DNA from: CANKJK01 sp040081715
GTDB taxonomy: Bacteria > Acidobacteriota > Vicinamibacteria > Vicinamibacterales > UBA2999
Assembly (NCBI GenBank): GCA_040081715.1
Contig: JBEBFY010000015.1
Coordinates: forward strand, 1 to 64,000
Direction: 5' to 3'
Length of the DNA stretch: 64,000 bases
Each line of letters opens with the position of its first letter. Within the stretch, counting starts at the first letter, position 1. The translations under genes and the position numbers were made by a program. Shown here in pieces: positions 60,159 to 64,000 of this stretch. The notes under the pieces were generated by a model, which did no database searches, was not told the origin of the DNA, and saw nothing but the letters and a program-made list of their open reading frames with translations.

Positions 60159-61135
60159 GCCCGGGCTCCAGCCCTGGCCGAGGAACCTGTCGTCGTAGCC
60201 CTCGTGGCCCCGGTCGCGCTCGCGTGGCGGCCGAACAGCCGGTGTGTGCGGAGGGCGAGCACCAGCGTCGTGCCCAGTACCAGGGCGCCATTGGCCACAT
60301 GGGCCGAGTTGACGACGAATTGTTTGGCGGTCCACACGACGTACGCGCCGAGTGTCACCTGCGCACAGAGCAGCACGAGCAGGAGGAGCGCCGGGTTCCT
60401 GAGCGACGGTCTGCGCCAGTGGTGGGCGAAGACATGCCCGGAGGTGGCCAGCACCAGGAACGAGACGGCCACCGCACCCATCCGATGGGCGAAGTGAATC
60501 GCAATCTTCGCGTCCCAGTGCGGCGGAATGAGGTGCCCGAACGCGAAGGGAAAGTCCGGAATGGCCAGGCCGGCCTCGGTGTGCCGCATCGTGGCGCCCA
60601 GAATAATCTGCAAGTAGGCGGCGACAGTCGTTGCCGTGACCAACCGGGTCAGCAGCACGTCGCCTTCCCGGGCCGCGCCGGTCATGCGCTGGTACCCCTC
60701 CTGCCAGCCCCGTGAGGTGACGGTGGCGACGGTCAGCGTGAGGCAGAACACCAGTTGCGCCAGACCCGCGTGCGAAATCGAAATCGGGGCGGGCAGGAAG
60801 TAGATCACGGTCAGCCCGCCGAGGATGCCCTGCGTGATCACGGCGCCGAGCGCCACGAAGCCGACGCGCCTGACCCATCGCCGCGGTTCCGCCTTCCACA
60901 ACCAGACGGCGAGGATCACCATCAGGAATCCGACCGTGCTGGCGATCAGGCGGTGGCCGTGCTCATAGAAGATGCCGCCGACCATCTTGTCGAGCGGGAA
61001 GGAGAACATGAACCAGCCGTAGGTATTCGGCCAGTCCGGCACGGAGAGACCCGAGCCAGTGCTCGTGACGAGTCCGCCCGCAAAAATGAGGATGAGGGTG
61101 GCGGCAACGACGAGGCGGGAGAAGAGATTCAACAT
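60155..61135 (-). CDS. ctaA: Heme A synthase
   Basis: A 326-residue membrane protein with eight helices that oxidises heme O to heme A. The heme-ligand motif is YEHGHRLIAS (near residue 68) with matching His residues in HAGLAQLVF, MRHTEAGLAIPDFPF and FAHRMGAVAVS. ATG 61135 starts MLNLFSRLVVA; earlier in-frame starts add a short Arg-rich stretch. Product passes to the oxidase, whose genes are not in the window. Confidence 0.94.
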   Translation of the reverse strand: MLNLFSRLVVAATLILIFAGGLVTSTGSGLSVPDWPNTYGWFMFSFPLDKMVGGIFYEHGHRLIASTVGFLMVILAVWLWKAEPRRWVRRVGFVALGAVITQGILGGLTVIYFLPAPISISHAGLAQLVFCLTLTVATVTSRGWQEGYQRMTGAAREGDVLLTRLVTATTVAAYLQIILGATMRHTEAGLAIPDFPFAFGHLIPPHWDAKIAIHFAHRMGAVAVSFLVLATSGHVFAHHWRRPSLRNPALLLLVLLCAQVTLGAYVVWTAKQFVVNSAHVANGALVLGTTLVLALRTHRLFGRHASATGATRATTTGSSARAGARA

Positions 61136-61213
61136 CAAGCACCGGTGCCGCCAGGGCACCCGCATCCGACCGGATACGGGCCCCTGACAGTCCGGCTGAA
61201 AACGTGTGACCGA

Positions 61214-61999
61214 CTAGGACGCGGCCTTGAAGCTGAAGTCGGATGCCTTGGACTCGCTGGCCGCCACTTCGATGGTCGCCGTCTGAGTGCCGAGCGTCTC
61301 GTGGTGCGCCTCGATCGTGTACTTGCCCGCGGGCAGGCCCTTGATCTCGAACTTGCCGTCCGCGCCGCTGACGGCGAAGAACGGATGGTCGAGCACGGCC
61401 GCCTGCGCATTCATCCAGCCGTGGACGTCGCACTTGAAGGGCACCATCACTTCCGAGGCGGTGAAGGTGTGGTCGAACTTCATGCCCTGGATCGGCTGTC
61501 CCGTGTTGAACTCCGAGTTCGTCTTCGGAATGGCGTGGATGTTGTGCAGCGTCGGGTCGCTGTTGACGATCTGGAGCGGCTGACCCACCTGGATGCCGAA
61601 CACGTGCGGGGTGTATTTGCAGCCCTTCTGGTCGAGTACGACCGGTGCGGTCGGTGCCGGGTAGGAGCCCGTGACGCCTTCCTTCAGATAGACCAGCACG
61701 TTGGCCAGGCCGCCATCGGCGCCTACCACCAGGGCCTCGGACGTCGCGCCCGCGCCCTGTTTCGCGCAGATCGGGTCCGCATTCATCTTGATGGCCTGAG
61801 CCGCCGGGGCCGTGCCATCGAACTTGATCGTGCCAGTAATGGTCGCGGCCGTGGCCGGATCCACCGTCGCGGCGGGGGCAGCCGCCGGAGCTTCAGCGGC
61901 CGGAGCCGCCGGCTCGCTCGAACCGCCGCCGCAGGCGACAGCCGTCAGAGCCAATGCGAACGAAGGCGCCCAGAGGCCCTTCAGCGTACGTGATGACAT
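61214..61999 (-). CDS. Cupredoxin-like lipoprotein with carboxypeptidase-regulatory region
   Basis: A 261-residue lipoprotein (lipobox AVAC, Cys23) with an Ala/Pro linker, a cupredoxin-like domain at ~50-200 and a beta-sandwich tail (GADGKFEIKGLPAGKYTIEAHHE). LHNIHAIPK and VPFKCDVHGWM supply the His, Cys, His and Met of a type-1 copper site, as in methylamine-utilisation-type plastocyanin-like proteins. AGGAGAG precedes the ATG. It leads the ctaA-ctaB-DUF420 gene string, so it may carry electrons or copper to the oxidase. Confidence 0.85.
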   Translation of the reverse strand: MSSRTLKGLWAPSFALALTAVACGGGSSEPAAPAAEAPAAAPAATVDPATAATITGTIKFDGTAPAAQAIKMNADPICAKQGAGATSEALVVGADGGLANVLVYLKEGVTGSYPAPTAPVVLDQKGCKYTPHVFGIQVGQPLQIVNSDPTLHNIHAIPKTNSEFNTGQPIQGMKFDHTFTASEVMVPFKCDVHGWMNAQAAVLDHPFFAVSGADGKFEIKGLPAGKYTIEAHHETLGTQTATIEVAASESKASDFSFKAAS

Positions 62000-62055
62000 T
62001 CAATCTCTCCTGAGCGAGGGGGTTAGACGGTTGCCGAGGGAACGAACCGATCACA

Positions 62056-62083
62056 ATTATCACAGAAATCAGGGACTTGTCAG
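62056..62083 (-). promoter_or_regulatory. Promoter of the cupredoxin-ctaA operon
   Basis: On the minus strand CTGACA (62083-62078), a 16-nt spacer and GATAAT (62061-62056), giving a ~50-nt leader. Two direct TGTGAT copies, 9 nt apart, overlap the -10 region. Confidence 0.5.
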
Positions 62084-62094
62084 CATTTCAGCCC

Positions 62095-63477
62095 CTACCG
62101 TACCTGGGCGCCGGCTTCTGCCAGCTTCCGCAGCACCCGGTCCTGCATCCACTTGGGATCCCACCACTCCACGGGATTCACCGGGTGCCCGCCCACCAGC
62201 ATCGCAAAGTGCAGATGGTCCCCGCCGGCCAGACCGGTCATCCCGCTCTTCCCGAGCACCTGGCCTCTGGTCACGGTGGCGCCGGGTTTCACGTTGATTC
62301 CCGAGAGGTGGGCGTAGAGCGATTGCACGCCCAGGCCGTGGTCGACGATGACGCAGTTGCCGTAGATGCCGAGGTAATCGGCCAGCATCACGACGCCGTC
62401 CTGCGCCGAGGCCACCGGGACGTTGGCCGTGACGGCCAGGTCGAAGCCCAGGTGCACCTGCTGGTCGATCTCCCGGCCTTTATAGACGTAGGTGCGGTGG
62501 TCCGCGAAGCCAGCCTCGACCTGCGAGTTGCCGAGCTGCCGGAACGCATCTGTCCAGCGCATCGTCTGGCCACTCCTGGCCGCGAGCGCTTCGATGGTGT
62601 TGGCGTTGGTCCGGCGCAACGGGCCGTTGATGGTGACGAAGGCGCTCACGAGGTCTCCGGTGGAGACAATCAGCCCTGGCGTGCTGGAGGCGATCGGCGG
62701 GACCACCCGCTCCAGAAACGCGTCGGTCACGTCGATGCGGCTCCTGGCGAAGCGCGTCGGGAAGACCTCGTCCCCCAGGGGAGCCGTGGCCTCATTGCCA
62801 GCGGCGTCTCTCGAAAACACCACGATCGGCGTCTTCGTATCCTGGTCATGCAGCAGGGCGTACACGGCCACGCGCAGCGACGGGTCCGTGCTGATGCCAG
62901 CGCCGCTGGCCGGAAAGCCGCGGTAGGTGACCTGGCCCACGCGCACGCCGGAGTCCACATCGTCGGGCGTGGCGCGGTACACGACAAACTCCGAGCCGCC
63001 CCGGTTGATGTAGTGCTTCGTCGAGACCACCGCCACCCGCGGCGGTTCGAGGCGCACCTGCACGTCCCTGATTACGGTCGATTCGGCCTCGCGGAGGCCG
63101 TACAGCACCGGCCGGGCGGCGCGCACCACGATTCGGGCGGGACCGGCCTGAAGCTGTGGCACGTTGCTCTTGCCCAGGGGCCGGATCACATAGAGGCGGT
63201 CCGCCGACTCCTGTTTCGCGTCGCCGCCGCCCCCGCCGGTCAGGGAAAACACGGGGAACCGCTTGTCCCCCTGTTCAACCGCGGCATCGATCCTCGTGAA
63301 GTGGCCACCCGGTGCGTCCACCACCAGCTCCAGCGAACTCCTGAGGCCGATGAACGCGCCCGGTTGGCGCAGCTCGATGACGGGGCCTTGCGCCCTCCCG
63401 GCCCAGATCCAGAGACCGCCCAGGCTGAGGGCGCCCAGGAACACCAGGCCGAGCAGGAGCTTGAGCAGCGTGCGCAT
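62095..63477 (-). CDS. M23-family metallopeptidase (LytM-like)
   Basis: A 460-residue membrane-anchored protein. An N-terminal helix (residues ~5-26) is followed by beta-rich, Ig-like regions and a C-terminal M23 domain (~315-450). Zinc motifs are QVHLGFDLAV (H-x3-D) and HLHFAM, with SLYAHLSG and GKSGMTGLAGGDHLHF around them, so all ligands look intact. It should cut or regulate cutting of peptidoglycan cross-links. TAGGCT, a weak -10, lies 6 nt before the ATG. Confidence 0.9.
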   Translation of the reverse strand: MRTLLKLLLGLVFLGALSLGGLWIWAGRAQGPVIELRQPGAFIGLRSSLELVVDAPGGHFTRIDAAVEQGDKRFPVFSLTGGGGGDAKQESADRLYVIRPLGKSNVPQLQAGPARIVVRAARPVLYGLREAESTVIRDVQVRLEPPRVAVVSTKHYINRGGSEFVVYRATPDDVDSGVRVGQVTYRGFPASGAGISTDPSLRVAVYALLHDQDTKTPIVVFSRDAAGNEATAPLGDEVFPTRFARSRIDVTDAFLERVVPPIASSTPGLIVSTGDLVSAFVTINGPLRRTNANTIEALAARSGQTMRWTDAFRQLGNSQVEAGFADHRTYVYKGREIDQQVHLGFDLAVTANVPVASAQDGVVMLADYLGIYGNCVIVDHGLGVQSLYAHLSGINVKPGATVTRGQVLGKSGMTGLAGGDHLHFAMLVGGHPVNPVEWWDPKWMQDRVLRKLAEAGAQVR

Positions 63478-63581
63478 GCCACAAGCCTAGCAGCCCGTCC
63501 GGACGATAGTGGGTGCCAGATGTAACACGCTTGATACACGCGCGTAACGGTGATGCAAACACGGGTTGACAGACTGCGTTG

Positions 63582-64000
63582 GTGGCACACATCCGACTCG
63601 CGACCCGCTTCTTCACCGGCGTCCTGACGGCGCTCTTCCTGCTGACGGCTTCCAGCGCCTTCGCAGCCAACGACGCGATGGTGAAGCTCCTCGGCCTCCT
63701 GCGCGACCGAGGGGCCATCACGGTGCAGGAGTTCAACGAACTCGTCCTGCTGGCCGACCCGGCGGCTGCACCCGCGCCAGCCTCCGCACCGGTGCCGGCG
63801 ACGACGGCCAAGCCGGCCCAGGCTCCGCCCGAGACGATCACCGCCCGCGTGCAGGCGCTGGAGAAGGCCAATCACGACGGTGACGTCGTCAAGAAGGCAC
63901 TGGCCGGCAAGTGGTACGAAAAGATCAGGTTGCGGGGGTACACCCAGTTCCGCTTCAGCGAAGTCTCGCAGGGCAGCGGCGAAACTCTCGAGATTCCCGC
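63582..64000 (+). CDS. Outer-membrane porin (phosphate-selective O/P type), 5' part
   Basis: An open frame running off the window end, at least 139 codons. GTG 63582 starts AHIRLATRFF, a signal peptide with cleavage near SSAFAAN (residue 28). A short helical segment with ITVQEFNELVLLADP, an Ala/Pro linker and a coiled-coil stretch (ARVQALEKANHDGD) follow, then the first barrel strand KIRLRGYTQFRFSEV. This order is typical of OprO/OprP-like porins. No good ribosome site precedes the GTG. It is divergent from the M23 gene. Confidence 0.7.
   Translation, partial: MAHIRLATRFFTGVLTALFLLTASSAFAANDAMVKLLGLLRDRGAITVQEFNELVLLADPAAAPAPASAPVPATTAKPAQAPPETITARVQALEKANHDGDVVKKALAGKWYEKIRLRGYTQFRFSEVSQGSGETLEIP

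Noticed and set aside
63566..63571. TTGACA as a -35 box for the last porin gene
   Set aside because: A 17-nt spacer would put the -10 inside the coding region (after GTG 63582), and no -10-like hexamer is there.

Overview
This is a GC-rich chromosomal window that looks like an Acidobacteriota genome, probably from the Vicinamibacteria (Luteitalea-like). I infer this from a VWFA-related protein of the type abundant in Acidobacteria, a large TonB-dependent receptor with an N-terminal carboxypeptidase-regulatory domain, a PQQ-propeller / cytochrome c / DUF1080 gene group, a Gram-negative envelope (Pal, TolC, porins, lipoproteins, LPS-type glycosyltransferases) and dense, overlapping operons. No rRNA, tRNA, CRISPR array, transposase, integrase or phage gene was recognised. 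The taxon call rests on gene content only.

Layout. 1-1.1 kb: two small unknown genes. 1.4-6.0 kb (minus): a Gld-type ABC exporter operon (ATPase, permease, GldG-like protein, DUF4340 protein). 6.1-10.8 kb (plus): PrxQ-type peroxiredoxin, a zinc-ribbon protein with a poly-acidic tail overlapping larE, a GT-C-like membrane protein, and Pal. 10.9-16.6 kb: pyrimidine biosynthesis in two divergent operons, pyrK-pyrD-pyrF-glutaredoxin (minus) and pyrR-pyrB-pyrC (plus). The plus operon begins with a PyrR-binding RNA hairpin and a 29-codon leader ORF. 16.6-21.6 kb: a TIGR02757 protein, a DUF302 protein, two glycosyltransferases and a TolC-family protein. 21.7-28.9 kb: pyrE-truA, a rhodanese, then uppS-cdsA-dxr-rseP (isoprenoid, lipid and envelope-stress functions). 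28.3-36.9 kb (minus): a tetrapyrrole cluster in the order VWFA protein, hemX-like, hemA, hemC, cobA-hemD fusion, hemB, hemL, HD hydrolase. 37.0-49.6 kb (plus): respiratory complex I genes nuoA-C-D-H-J-K-L-M-N followed by F0 ATP synthase genes atpZ-I-B-E-F. 49.8-57.3 kb: a TPR protein, then PQQ-propeller protein, TonB receptor, cytochrome c and a cytochrome c-DUF1080 fusion. 57.3-64 kb: a porin, DUF420, heme O and heme A synthases, a cupredoxin-like lipoprotein, an M23 peptidase and the start of a second porin.

The genes cover core metabolism and energy conversion: UMP synthesis (only the carbamoyl-phosphate synthase genes are missing), ALA-to-uroporphyrinogen III synthesis, heme A formation for a terminal oxidase, the proton-pumping arm of complex I, and the F0 rotor and stator.

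The most interesting signals are regulatory and architectural. (i) The pyrR leader holds a PyrR-type RNA hairpin whose 3' strand contains the Shine-Dalgarno of a small ORF that overlaps the pyrR start, which predicts control by translational coupling. (ii) At least nine genes have a -10-like box 6-10 nt upstream of a start codon with no Shine-Dalgarno, which suggests frequent leaderless mRNAs. (iii) The nuo operon keeps every cofactor-free complex I subunit and lacks every Fe-S or FMN subunit. (iv) NuoL and AtpB, from the same cluster, both carry His-rich low-complexity segments. (v) F0 genes stand apart from F1 genes. I did not find an obviously new defence or mobile system.
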